Positions 51,399 through 59,636 of a stretch of DNA of 64,000 nt are shown here, piece after piece (the stretch's first letter is position 1; every line of letters begins with the position of its first letter). Source of the DNA: Sulfolobales archaeon (GTDB taxonomy: Archaea; Thermoproteota; Thermoprotei_A; Sulfolobales; Desulfurococcaceae); assembly GCA_025059075.1 (NCBI GenBank), contig JANXDZ010000002.1:248001-312000 (forward strand). The letters run 5' to 3'. The notes below the pieces were generated by a model. It was not told the DNA's origin, did no database searches, and saw only the letters and a list, made by a program, of their open reading frames with translations. The position numbers were made by a program, and so were the translations under genes.

Positions 51399-52454
51399 TT
51401 GAGTAACACAGTGAACTTAATCTATAGCGATGTATTTAGACAAAACCACAGCCCTCACGTTAAACACCCAGAGAATCCTGGGAGAATGCGGAGGGTATTA
51501 ACAGGGCTAGCTAGACATGGCTTAAAGAGCTTCATCAACTGGCACTTACCCATTGAAGGTGAAATAGATGAAGCTCTTAAAGTACACGTTAGAGGATACG
51601 TTAATTACGTTAAGGACTTATTTAATAAAGCTCCATGTGAAATAGATCCTGATACATATGTATCAATCACTACTTTAAAAGCCTTAAAATATTCAATAGG
51701 GACAGTGATTAATTACTCTCTAAAGGCCTATAATGATCGAAGTACGTACTTTGCCATACTTAGGCCCCCTGGGCACCACGTTGGAAGAGGGGGTAAAGCT
51801 CTAGGAGCTCTTACTCAAGGATTCTGCATATTTAACAACATTGCTTTAGCTGCATCCAGCCTCATTGAACACGGAATTAGTGGCATTCTAATAGTTGATT
51901 TTGATGCACACCACGGCAATGGGACTCAAGAGATATTCTATGAGACAGATCAAGTTATGTTAATTGACATTCATCAAGATCCTAGGACTCTATATCCATT
52001 CACTGGGCACATTAATGAAATAGGGCTTGGCAGAGGAGAGGGCTATAATGTAAACATAGTTTTACCTCCTTTAAGCGGCGACGACGTCCTTGGCCTATGG
52101 TTCAACATCATCACTGACTTAGCTAAGCAATACGATCCTGAGGTAGTGCTAGTATCAGCTGGATTTGATGGATATGTAAACGACGGCCTTACAGAGTTAA
52201 GGTATACATCGAAGGCCTTCTATAGGCTAGGTAAACTGATTAGCTCATTGAATAAGCCTACATTCATAGTGCTTGAAGGCGGATATAGCATTGGGCTTGA
52301 AGAAGGATTACCAGCATTCACTGCAGCATTAGCCTCTATAGAGGAGCCTATGGCTAGCGGAGGCTCAAGAACTCCCCCGGCAATATTTAGTGAAGCCATG
52401 AGCATTTATAGAGAGACCATTACAATGCTCTCTAAGTACTGGAGGGTAAAGTGA
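51399..52454 (+). CDS. Histone deacetylase-fold hydrolase (AcuC/acetylpolyamine type)
   Basis: A 351-residue class II-like amidohydrolase. Motifs R-P-P-G-H-H, V-D-F-D-A-H-H-G-N-G-T, V-S-A-G-F-D-G-Y and L-E-G-G-Y place the zinc ligands (Asp, His, Asp) and catalytic His pair. Archaeal members may deacetylate polyamines or acetyl-lysine on chromatin proteins. TTG 51399 follows GGTGGTAGC. It is one base upstream of the next gene's start, so they are likely co-transcribed. Confidence 0.9.
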   Translation: MSNTVNLIYSDVFRQNHSPHVKHPENPGRMRRVLTGLARHGLKSFINWHLPIEGEIDEALKVHVRGYVNYVKDLFNKAPCEIDPDTYVSITTLKALKYSIGTVINYSLKAYNDRSTYFAILRPPGHHVGRGGKALGALTQGFCIFNNIALAASSLIEHGISGILIVDFDAHHGNGTQEIFYETDQVMLIDIHQDPRTLYPFTGHINEIGLGRGEGYNVNIVLPPLSGDDVLGLWFNIITDLAKQYDPEVVLVSAGFDGYVNDGLTELRYTSKAFYRLGKLISSLNKPTFIVLEGGYSIGLEEGLPAFTAALASIEEPMASGGSRTPPAIFSEAMSIYRETITMLSKYWRVK

Positions 52455-52455
52455 G

Positions 52456-52977
52456 TTGAGGCTTGAGAGAGAAGTAAAGATAAAGCTTATTGATGTTGAG
52501 CGCAGTGAAGCCATCAATGCATTAAAGAGTAGCGGTTGTATAGCACTAGGCGACGTAATTCACAACGACTACTACTTCATGCACCCATGCATAGATATGT
52601 TGAGCCTAGATGAAGCCATTAGAGTTAGGGAAGAAGTCAGTATACATACGGGTGAGACCAAGTACTTCATAACGTATAAGGGAAGAAGGCTTAGCAGAGC
52701 CTTTAAGGAGAGACTTGAAGTAGAAGTTGAAGTCAGTGGGAAAGAAATAATTGAGATACTTAAAGCTCTTGGATTTAAAGTTATAACTATAATACCAAAG
52801 GAGAGAAGCCTATTTAAATGCTCAAATACTTTAGTCACAGTGGATTATTTAAGTAACCTAGGGTTATTCATGGAAGTCGAGGGCGAGAAAGAGCTCATCG
52901 AAGATTTCCTAAAGAACCTAAAGATCAGGTATGAAGTCGTTGAGAAAACGTACTTTGAGCTTCTACAACCTACTTAA
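52456..52977 (+). CDS. CYTH domain protein (class IV cyclase/triphosphatase fold)
   Basis: A 173-residue protein with the E-R-E-V-K-I-K-L start, the E-x-E-x-K tunnel motif of the CYTH family. Later K-E-R-L-E-V-E-V-E-V and F-M-E-V-E-G-E-K-E supply the acidic and basic residues of the barrel. Members hydrolyse inorganic or thiamine triphosphate, or cyclise ATP. The TTG start overlaps the end of the HDAC gene by spacing of one base. Function here is undetermined. Confidence 0.87.
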   Translation: MRLEREVKIKLIDVERSEAINALKSSGCIALGDVIHNDYYFMHPCIDMLSLDEAIRVREEVSIHTGETKYFITYKGRRLSRAFKERLEVEVEVSGKEIIEILKALGFKVITIIPKERSLFKCSNTLVTVDYLSNLGLFMEVEGEKELIEDFLKNLKIRYEVVEKTYFELLQPT

Positions 52978-52984
52978 CCGAAAA

Positions 52985-53045
52985 CCAATGAACCGCCCGA
53001 AGGGAATCCTCGATCCCTAAGGACGGAGGGGGTTGGAGCGTTCAA
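52985..53045 (+). mobile_element. IS605-family right-end-like relic (TnpB 3' end/omega RNA region)
   Basis: The segment ATGAACCGCCCGAAGGGAAT and the following CCTCGATCCCTAAGGACGG then GGAGGGGG resemble, from memory, the 3' ends of archaeal IS605/IS607 tnpB genes (ATGAACCCGCC-GAAGGGAACCCTCG-...-GGGCGGGGAGG). That region doubles as the scaffold of the TnpB guide RNA. No tnpA, tnpB or left end is present, so this is a solitary relic or an independently kept RNA. It fills the 102-base gap between the convergent CYTH and DtdA genes. Confidence 0.45.
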
Positions 53046-53079
53046 CGTATTCAAGTGTTATGGAGGCCATAAAGCGATC

Positions 53080-53904
53080 TCATATGTAATCTATGGGTAA
53101 GTTGTAGTAATGCGAGTATGCCTCTAGCAACTCCCTGTGCTCAATTTTCGTCCCCTTCTTTTCTACAACTATTCTAACTGGCTTTAGTGAAGTTCTCTTA
53201 GAGGCTTTCTCCAAGATCTCCCATGAGAGGTTGCTCAATGAGTACTTAGCTATTATATGGCCATAGCAATAGTCGTCTCTTAAAGCTTTCTCAGTATGTT
53301 TTCTGGGGTAATGCCCTCCTCCTACGCCTAGTGCAGGCATGCAATTACTCACAACTCCTTTCTCAATTAATTCACTTACTGCTAATGCTATTACTTCATG
53401 GTTTACTCCACTGCTCCAATCATCTTCCGCACTCCCTATTTCAATGAAAACTAATGGTTTATTAACCTCCGTTGGGCCGTGATGCGTTGCTTCATAACAT
53501 ACTTCATAGAGTTCAAGCCTTCTAAGTTCTTCAGCTACTTTTCTAAGAGCCTTAAGTAGCCTTAGAGAGGCCTCTGGATACGCTACTCCTAGTGAAAACG
53601 GCTTACCGCCATAGAGTGCTTCAAAACCAACGTTCCCAGTGTGATGTATAGTATAGCTCTTAATCCCATGACTACTGCTATGTCTTGAGAGAACTATGTA
53701 TGAATCTGCTGGAAGCCCCTCTTCCAGGAAGTCGAAGTATATGACTTCCTCACGGAAGCCAGCCATAACTCCATAGTCAGTGCATATGCATTCAACAGCA
53801 CCTCTACAAACTCCACATTCCCTACCGCCCATAAGCTTAAGCAGTGCCTCAGCTATACCTATTCCAGCAGGATCTGTAGTTGAGTAAGCTATTCCAAAGA
53901 CCAT
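53080..53904 (-). CDS. dtdA: D-aminoacyl-tRNA deacylase, archaeal DtdA (DTD2)
   Basis: About 274 residues. Family motifs are V-L-S-R-H-S-S-S-H-G, H-H-T-G-N, E-A-T-H-H-G-P-T and G-G-G-H-Y-P-R-K. It removes D-amino acids wrongly attached to tRNA; in archaea and plants the family also clears aldehyde-modified D-aminoacyl-tRNAs. ATG 53904 or the GTG 53919 in front of it are both possible; AAGGTGA precedes them. It is the only such gene seen and is complete. Confidence 0.93.
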   Translation of the reverse strand: MVFGIAYSTTDPAGIGIAEALLKLMGGRECGVCRGAVECICTDYGVMAGFREEVIYFDFLEEGLPADSYIVLSRHSSSHGIKSYTIHHTGNVGFEALYGGKPFSLGVAYPEASLRLLKALRKVAEELRRLELYEVCYEATHHGPTEVNKPLVFIEIGSAEDDWSSGVNHEVIALAVSELIEKGVVSNCMPALGVGGGHYPRKHTEKALRDDYCYGHIIAKYSLSNLSWEILEKASKRTSLKPVRIVVEKKGTKIEHRELLEAYSHYYNLPIDYI

Positions 53905-53963
53905 GTTGACTCTATTCACCTTATAATCGAAAGCCCCTCTCTAAAGGGCAGATGTAGATAAGG

Positions 53964-53975
53964 TTTATAAATTTT
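53964..53975 (+). promoter_or_regulatory. TATA box of the structured RNA candidate
   Basis: TTTATAAATTTT is centred about 26 bases before the likely start near 53995. It drives plus-strand transcription into a region with strong stem-loops but no convincing gene. Confidence 0.55.
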
Positions 53976-53994
53976 GAGTGTGTTTAACTTATTG

Positions 53995-54238
53995 ATAATG
54001 GAGTTGCAATTACATGGACTTTAGGCCTCGAGAAGGCATGAGTTATGAGCTCTTGGCTAAACACTTGGGGAAGAGGGAATGTAGTTCAAAAACAATGAAT
54101 AGCACTAGGGAATCTCAGCCCATCCATAGACTAATAGGAGATCAGTTAAACTACTTATACCAGGTGGGCTTGCAGAGTGATGAAGCTCACCGCTCACGAG
54201 CTCTCTCGTGATGAAGAGACGAGAACTCCCGTCTGATG
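53995..54238 (+). ncRNA. Candidate structured non-coding RNA
   Basis: After the TATA box comes a transcript-sized stretch ending where the minus-strand kinase gene ends. Its last 72 bases are three back-to-back hairpins: GGTGGGCTT/AAGCTCACC (54163-54191, 9 bp with one G-T pair), TCACGAG/CTCGTGA (54194-54211, 7 bp, four-base loop), AGACG/CGTCT (54217-54234). Two GTGATGA sequences (54177, 54208) and CTGA (54233) also resemble C/D boxes. A 65-codon ATG frame (54014-54211) crosses the region, but it lacks a ribosome site, has atypical Ser/Arg-rich composition and runs through two hairpins. I favour an RNA. It is not RNase P or SRP RNA as I know them. Confidence 0.45.
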
Positions 54239-54240
54239 GA

Positions 54241-54960
54241 TTAAGCTATTTCTTTAATTACTTCTAGAGCGGCAAAGTTAAAAGGCGTTGGAGTAGTTAT
54301 TGAGAGAAAAGCCTTAAGCCTTACATCATCTGCAATGGCTTTTAAAGTGCTTCTACTATACGTACTTACATAGCCTTCTAGAATGGGCTTTATCCTACTC
54401 TTAAACCTCCCTATGTCAAATATATTGTTAACTATGTAACTCAAGGTAGCTAGAAGGACTACGATGTCCCATGCGTAGTGCTCTAAGTTTGTAGTTTCAA
54501 TAGCTTGTTCAGCATCAACGATTACGACATCGCCGCTTGAAGTTGCTATGAAGTTACTGCACTTAGAGTCTCCAAGAGCTCTCTCATGAGAGTGCACCGT
54601 ACCTAAAGCCATACCTAGTTTTCTGAAAATCTCCTCTTCACTACTCATGTATATAGACTCGCCCGCTATATACTCCCTTTCAATGCTCAATTCATTCCAC
54701 GAGACTTCATAAATTTTAGGCATCTTCATAAATTTACTCATGTATTCAAAGAAACTTATCTCTCTCTGCATTCTAACCTTGGGATTAAGAGCTATAGGGT
54801 ATATAGGCACCGGTACTGTAGCTGCCTTAACTATAAACCACTTAATTAACCCTATTCCACCTGAATACTTCTTTAACACTCTTTTCTCATTCGGTGCACG
54901 TTCAATGACTATTACCTGACTTGAAGACGTTTCTATGAAGTCTATCAGACGCTTCATCAT
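54241..54960 (-). CDS. Protein-kinase-fold protein (RIO/Bud32-like or LPS-kinase-like)
   Basis: A 239-residue predicted soluble kinase fold. R-V-L-K-K-Y gives the ATP-binding lysine; I-E-R-E-Y-I-A-G-E is the hinge; H-S-H-E-R-A-L-G-D-S-K-C-S-N-F is the catalytic-loop region with Asp and Asn; I-V-D-A-E is the metal-binding DFG-equivalent. It resembles atypical archaeal kinases such as Bud32/RIO or Kdo kinase, but lacks a clear glycine-rich loop. ATG 54960 or the next Met may start it; the DUF211 gene precedes it on the same strand. Confidence 0.75.
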   Translation of the reverse strand: MMKRLIDFIETSSSQVIVIERAPNEKRVLKKYSGGIGLIKWFIVKAATVPVPIYPIALNPKVRMQREISFFEYMSKFMKMPKIYEVSWNELSIEREYIAGESIYMSSEEEIFRKLGMALGTVHSHERALGDSKCSNFIATSSGDVVIVDAEQAIETTNLEHYAWDIVVLLATLSYIVNNIFDIGRFKSRIKPILEGYVSTYSRSTLKAIADDVRLKAFLSITTPTPFNFAALEVIKEIA

Positions 54961-54972
54961 AGTCTAATCTCT

Positions 54973-55263
54973 TTAAAGCCCTTCTATGACTTCTTGAGGT
55001 AATTGAATTACTTTTCTACCTGCAACCACTTGATCTACACTATGGATCATTCCACCGAGATCCTCTATAACTATCCTCACGCTATTGTAATCAATGCTCT
55101 CTCCTTCCAGTACTACTACTAGAGTCTCAGTCTCCATGTCTATTTCCTTAACTGTAATGTTTACAGCCTCCACTCCACTTACCTTAGTTAATTTTTCAGC
55201 TAAGCTTATTATTGAGCCATCCATTTTTGGGAAAATAACGTCTAGCACAAGTCTCCTTAACAA
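54973..55263 (-). CDS. DUF211 protein
   Basis: A 96-residue protein with R-R-L-V-L-D-V at the start and E-D-L-G-G-M-I-H-S-V-D-Q-V-V-A-G near residue 80, as in the archaeal DUF211 family with a ferredoxin-like fold. Some members bind metal or assemble into rings, but the function is unknown. TTG 55263 is the likely start. It is just upstream of the kinase-like gene (12-base gap) and probably shares its transcript. Confidence 0.87.
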   Translation of the reverse strand: MLRRLVLDVIFPKMDGSIISLAEKLTKVSGVEAVNITVKEIDMETETLVVVLEGESIDYNSVRIVIEDLGGMIHSVDQVVAGRKVIQLPQEVIEGL

Positions 55264-55344
55264 TTTTTATTCCACACTCCAGACAATAGTTTTAACTTCA
55301 GGGTATTAACCTTTATGCAACAAGCAGTTGTTTACAATTACCTT

Positions 55345-55881
55345 TCATCCCTGACTACATGCTTCATCAATTACTCTCTCAAGGGCTTCAAGAGGCTCTA
55401 AACCATCATGGAATACTAAGAAGTGCATTCTTCCATACATATACTTCAATTCCTCATTATACTGTCTGAGAATGCTCCATTCAGGCTCTACCTCTCCCCC
55501 TAGTCCTACGCCTTGGCAATACGTATCTAGATACATTTCACTTGATCTACCGGGGCTTGCTGGAATAAATGGATAGAGGAAACACCTTAAAGGCCTTGCC
55601 TCATATATAATGCATTGAGGCTTACCGCCATCGTACTTTAAGAATGCACAAACACCTTCTTCTAAACCTCTAAGAACTGGAGTAGCATAAGCATCGCTTA
55701 CTACTGCAAGAATATATCTACCTCTAAGCTCCCTCCAGTTAACTCCAAGATGCTTACTCATTCTACAGATATCGTGGGCTGTTAAAGATACGTTTGGCCC
55801 ATTACTACAACACCTTCCACAACGAATACACGTAAACCGCGTTTTTACACTGACTTTAACTACAGCGTATCTCTGAAGCAA
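55345..55881 (-). CDS. YkgJ-type Cys-cluster protein
   Basis: A 178-residue protein with F-T-C-I-R-C-G-R-C-C-S at the start (Cys18, 21, 24, 25) and further cysteines in C-I-I-Y-E-A-R-P-L-R-C-F-L-Y-P-F. This is the YkgJ/UPF0153 family that coordinates zinc or an Fe-S cluster. It may help metal handling, but no role is firm. TTG start at 55881. Single gene, minus strand. Confidence 0.85.
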   Translation of the reverse strand: MLQRYAVVKVSVKTRFTCIRCGRCCSNGPNVSLTAHDICRMSKHLGVNWRELRGRYILAVVSDAYATPVLRGLEEGVCAFLKYDGGKPQCIIYEARPLRCFLYPFIPASPGRSSEMYLDTYCQGVGLGGEVEPEWSILRQYNEELKYMYGRMHFLVFHDGLEPLEALERVIDEACSQG

Positions 55882-56337
55882 TTCATCAACGCCTCATACA
55901 GTAGATCTCTTAGCTACATGAATAAGCCTAATATGTTTGCCTCATTATATGCTTTAATGAATGACTTACATAGCCCTATACTGCAATCATTTAATTAAGG
56001 CTGTTGCCTAAGTGTAGATGACATCAGGTATCTCTACGTTTCTAAAACAATGATCTGCTATGCAGTTAAAATGAAACTCCTATGGAAGCCCTATGGCGTT
56101 GAACTAGGCTAGAACCCACATGTGGAGTTAGCTTAGTTAATGAATTAAAAGTATTGAAAAATCATTAGTGGGGGAATACTTAATGCCAGGATCTCACTAT
56201 GCATAGAGTTGAAGTTCTTGAATAAAATGCAGCCTCCGTAAATATAGCAAGGCACTATGGACTCAGTATTACAAATAATTATATTTAAGGGTATTCTTTA
56301 ATGTTTCTAATAGAGCCTCTGAGAGCACGTGGTAAGA
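55882..56337. other. 456-base divergent spacer
   Basis: Between the YkgJ-type gene (minus) and the CcdA fusion (plus). AATTATATTTAAGG at 56277-56290 is the likely TATA of the plus gene. I saw no coding frame, tRNA or guide RNA. Confidence 0.5.
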
Positions 56338-57459
56338 TTGAAGAAATCTATGGCTTTAGTAGCAATATTGTTATTGACTCTAACGCCCTTAGCTTTTACA
56401 CACAGCGCTAATAAAATAGTAGTTTACGGCTCATACCTATGCCCTACGTGTAAGAACTACGTAGAGTGGCTTAAGGAACTTGGGTTATCCATAGAGTTCA
56501 GGGAGATTGTGGGATATGATGGGAATAGGACTCAATTAGCCTCCTTAATGAACTTGCTGAACTTAACTACTGTTGAAGCGGAGATAGTTGCAGTAGTTCT
56601 TAGTGAAGCAAGTGAGCCTATAGCAGTTGTAATCGGTGAAGTATATGATGAAAACACGTGGATTGAGCTATCTGAAGCTAAATTTAATGGAACTATATTG
56701 ATAGCGCGTTCAGAGGGATCGAAGTTAATTGTAAGCAATGGAGAGCTTGCATCATCTATAAAGAACATAGTCCTCGGAGGCTCAGCATTCATTACACCAC
56801 GTATAGAATCACTTGCATCACTATTAGTTGAATCAGCAGCATTAGGGCTCTTAATGGCTGTAAACCCATGCGCTATATCAACACTCCTACTACTGACGTT
56901 TAGTGCGTCAACAGGTATCGGTGAGTGGAGAGGGAGGGCATTAACATACGTATTCATAGCTGGTGTATTCACTGGTTATACTACCGTGGGACTGGCTTCA
57001 TCATATATCCTTCAATACTTAAAGTCCTCAATTATTGTATACTTCGTATTAGCTTTTGCAGCACTAATAGCCTTAGCGGATCTAGTTAACTTAGTTAAAG
57101 GCTCTAGAGGACTAATTGCATGCTCTGAAAGAGAGTGTATTCCAGGCAAACTATATACTCTACCTAAGCTACTTGTGCCAATAGGCATGTATGTAATTGG
57201 AGCAGCTTCTTCACTAAGCTTTACAGGTTGCGCTATTCCAGCTTTACTCAACTTAGCTGCTAGATTAATGAATATAGAGCCTTATATTGCAGCAATATGC
57301 ATAGCTCTATTCAGTTTAAATGCAACAGCTCCACTACTACTCATACCATTAATGCCTGTAGAGAAGTTCGTTAATTCAAGGAAATTCAAGTACGTAGTTA
57401 TAGCTAGAGACATAGCTTTAATGTCATTCATCGCTTTATTCCTACTTAGAGTAACTTAA
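56338..57459 (+). CDS. Secreted thioredoxin-CcdA fusion protein
   Basis: About 373 residues from TTG 56338 (GTG 56329 is an alternative). A signal or anchor segment (M-K-K-S-M-A-L-V-A-I-L-L) is followed by a thioredoxin-like part with Cys35-Pro-Thr-Cys38. From about residue 155 there are six membrane helices of the CcdA/DsbD type, with the exchange cysteines in V-N-P-C-A-I and F-T-G-C-A-I-P, and a C-E-x2-C (C-S-E-R-E-C) pair in between. The protein could carry reducing power across the membrane to extracytoplasmic disulfides or haem-like targets. Only the fused arrangement is unusual. Confidence 0.88.
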   Translation: MKKSMALVAILLLTLTPLAFTHSANKIVVYGSYLCPTCKNYVEWLKELGLSIEFREIVGYDGNRTQLASLMNLLNLTTVEAEIVAVVLSEASEPIAVVIGEVYDENTWIELSEAKFNGTILIARSEGSKLIVSNGELASSIKNIVLGGSAFITPRIESLASLLVESAALGLLMAVNPCAISTLLLLTFSASTGIGEWRGRALTYVFIAGVFTGYTTVGLASSYILQYLKSSIIVYFVLAFAALIALADLVNLVKGSRGLIACSERECIPGKLYTLPKLLVPIGMYVIGAASSLSFTGCAIPALLNLAARLMNIEPYIAAICIALFSLNATAPLLLIPLMPVEKFVNSRKFKYVVIARDIALMSFIALFLLRVT

Positions 57460-57502
57460 TATACGGCCCATTAATCACTTATCTAGTATATGGGTAAACT
57501 AG

Positions 57503-57778
57503 ATGAGTAAGAATAAGTCTTCTATAGGCATAGCTCAGTTAAAGAATTACGTAAAGCACATGGGGGGCTTTGTAGATGAGGGAAACGTAGTGAGAGCTTA
57601 CATTCCAGTAGCTGTTGAAGACGAGTTGGGTGGAGTAGCATTTATAATTGAAGGAGAGAGAATTAATGAAGAGGTATTCATAGATGAAGCCAAGGTAGTT
57701 ATTAATGAACGCTGCGAAGTACTTAGAGGAGATGAATTAAACGCCTGGCTTAGCTTCATTGACGAAATGTTTCAATAA
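57503..57778 (+). CDS. Hypothetical protein, 91 residues
   Basis: A small acidic protein, alpha/beta, with V-A-V-E-D-E-L-G-G-V-A-F-I-I-E-G and I-N-E-E-V-F-I-D-E. No family recognised. ATG 57503 follows a weak site (GTAAACTAG). It is 43 bases after the CcdA fusion on the same strand, and 61 bases before the KorA gene, so it may belong to either transcript. Confidence 0.68.
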   Translation: MSKNKSSIGIAQLKNYVKHMGGFVDEGNVVRAYIPVAVEDELGGVAFIIEGERINEEVFIDEAKVVINERCEVLRGDELNAWLSFIDEMFQ

Positions 57779-57839
57779 TTGAATTAAGTCGTAAAGTACT
57801 TTTATACGCATGTCCATATAGCTCACTCGCTGTACATCG

Positions 57840-59636
57840 GTGGGAGAAGTGGAGAAAGACGTAGTACAGCTACTTGTCGGAGGCTCAGCTGGTAGTGGAA
57901 GCATTGTGTGTGGAACAATGCTGGCTAGGGCATTAATGGAAATGGGCTACTACATTGTTGGAGATAACGAATATCCATCAATAATTAGAGGGGGACATAC
58001 AGCTTATTGGATTAGAGCTGGCGTTAGAAGAATTAATGAAGTAGACTCATTTAACGACCTAGTTGTTGCAATGGATCATGAGACATTCGTAAGGCACTCT
58101 TTAGAGTTTCATAACAACACAGTGTTCATCCTTGACTCAAGGATAGTTAAGCCGCCTGATAACGTTAAAGTAATTGATGTACCTGTACTCAAGCTGTTGA
58201 GAGAGGAAGGCATGGAGTTAATAGTTGGTAACAGCATTTTCTCTGGTGCAGTAGCTGCTGCAATAGGCATACCTTTGGACTACATGCATAAGGCTATTGA
58301 AGCTCAATTCCGCGGCAGAAAGAGCGTTATAGAAGTAAACTCTAGAGCTGCAGCCATAGGATATGAGTACTTGGCTCAAGTAAGCATAGACTACGACTTA
58401 CCTAGGCTTAAGCCCCCGAGGCCTTGGGGGCCGAGAGTGCTTTTAACAGGTAATGAAGCAATAGCGCTAGGCATGGTTAAGGCAGGCGTAAAGGTGTATG
58501 CCTCATACCCCATGACTCCCGCCTCTCCAATACTACACTACTTAGTGGGCATTAGTAAGGATAAGGATATGGCTGTTCTACAAGTTGAAAATGAAATAGC
58601 GGCTGCTCAAATAATTGCTGGAGCAGCGTGGGCAGGAGTTAGAGCAGCTACTGGAACTAGTGGAGGAGGTTTTTCACTAATGGTTGAGACTTTAAGCATG
58701 GCTGGAATGATGGAGCTCCCTATAGTAATAGTGTTAGCAATGAGGCCTGGGCCAAGTACAGGTATGGCGACTATGAGTGCTCAACAAGATCTTTTATTTG
58801 CAATATTCTCAGGCCACGGAGAATTCCCTAAAGTAGTTGTTGCACCAACAGATCAATATGATGCATACATGAAGGTTATTGAAGTATTTAATTTAGCTGA
58901 GAAATATAGAGTGCCTGCAATAATACTTGAGGACAAGCACTTAGCTGAAGGACATAGAAGTGTTCCAGCGCTACCTGAAGAAATAGTTGTTGATAGAGGA
59001 GCAGTAGTACCTCATGAAGAAGCAGTAAAGCTCCTTAAGGAGGGATTTGAGTATAAGCCATATCAAATAACTAAGACATGTGTATCACTACACATACCTC
59101 CAGGAGTACCAGGGCTTATTGTAAGAACTGAAAGCAGTGAACATGATGAAGAAGGCTTCGTAACTATAGTGCCTCACAAGGCATCGGAAATGTACCTTAA
59201 GAGGCTGAGAAAGATCAAGTATTTAAGAAGGGAGATTGAGGAAAAGTATAGGCCCCTAGAAGTTCATGGAGTAAAGCCTAGTGAAGCAGATCTTGTGATA
59301 TTCACTTGGGGCAGTACTTTGCAGGCAGTAATTGATGCTATGGAGATTATTAGCAAAGAGTTAAGTACTTCAGTTATTAACATCAGCTATCTATGGCCTT
59401 TCCCTAGGCATAAGTTCAGGGAGGCTTTAATGGAGGTAAGGAATGCAATAACTCTTTCAGTAGAGCATAATGCATTAGGGCTCCTTAGGAAGCTCATTAG
59501 AATGGAGACAGGGTTTAAAGTGACTTACCACTTGGGTAAAGTTGATGGAAGGCCTTTTAGGCCATCATCACTCGCTGAAAGAGTAATTAAGTTAACTAAA
59601 GTTGTGAAAGGTGCTAAACATGGTAGTCCCCGTTAA
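57840..59636 (+). CDS. korA: 2-oxoacid:ferredoxin oxidoreductase, fused gamma-alpha subunit
   Basis: A 598-residue fusion. The gamma part (about 1-185) opens L-L-V-G-G-S-A-G-S-G-S and has S-I-I-R-G-G-H-T; the alpha part follows with Y-P-M-T-P-A-S near 225, the usual 2-oxoacid-binding segment. It oxidises a 2-oxoacid (2-oxoglutarate or pyruvate) to acyl-CoA with ferredoxin reduction, in complex with the beta subunit. Start is GTG 57840, or GTG 57849 (M-E-K-D-V-V) after GGTGGGAGAA. It overlaps the beta subunit by 17 bases. No delta ferredoxin subunit follows, so it is the two-subunit type. Confidence 0.93.
   Translation: MGEVEKDVVQLLVGGSAGSGSIVCGTMLARALMEMGYYIVGDNEYPSIIRGGHTAYWIRAGVRRINEVDSFNDLVVAMDHETFVRHSLEFHNNTVFILDSRIVKPPDNVKVIDVPVLKLLREEGMELIVGNSIFSGAVAAAIGIPLDYMHKAIEAQFRGRKSVIEVNSRAAAIGYEYLAQVSIDYDLPRLKPPRPWGPRVLLTGNEAIALGMVKAGVKVYASYPMTPASPILHYLVGISKDKDMAVLQVENEIAAAQIIAGAAWAGVRAATGTSGGGFSLMVETLSMAGMMELPIVIVLAMRPGPSTGMATMSAQQDLLFAIFSGHGEFPKVVVAPTDQYDAYMKVIEVFNLAEKYRVPAIILEDKHLAEGHRSVPALPEEIVVDRGAVVPHEEAVKLLKEGFEYKPYQITKTCVSLHIPPGVPGLIVRTESSEHDEEGFVTIVPHKASEMYLKRLRKIKYLRREIEEKYRPLEVHGVKPSEADLVIFTWGSTLQAVIDAMEIISKELSTSVINISYLWPFPRHKFREALMEVRNAITLSVEHNALGLLRKLIRMETGFKVTYHLGKVDGRPFRPSSLAERVIKLTKVVKGAKHGSPR

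Noticed and set aside
54014-54211. 65-codon plus-strand ORF as a protein gene
   Set aside because: No ribosome site, unusual Ser/Arg-rich composition, and it runs through stable hairpins; an RNA explains the region better, though a small protein is not excluded.
54177-54236. Classical dual-guide C/D box RNA at the two GTGATGA sequences
   Set aside because: There is no convincing D' box, and the C' to D distance is 18 bases instead of about 12; the hairpins are stronger evidence, so only a generic structured RNA is called.
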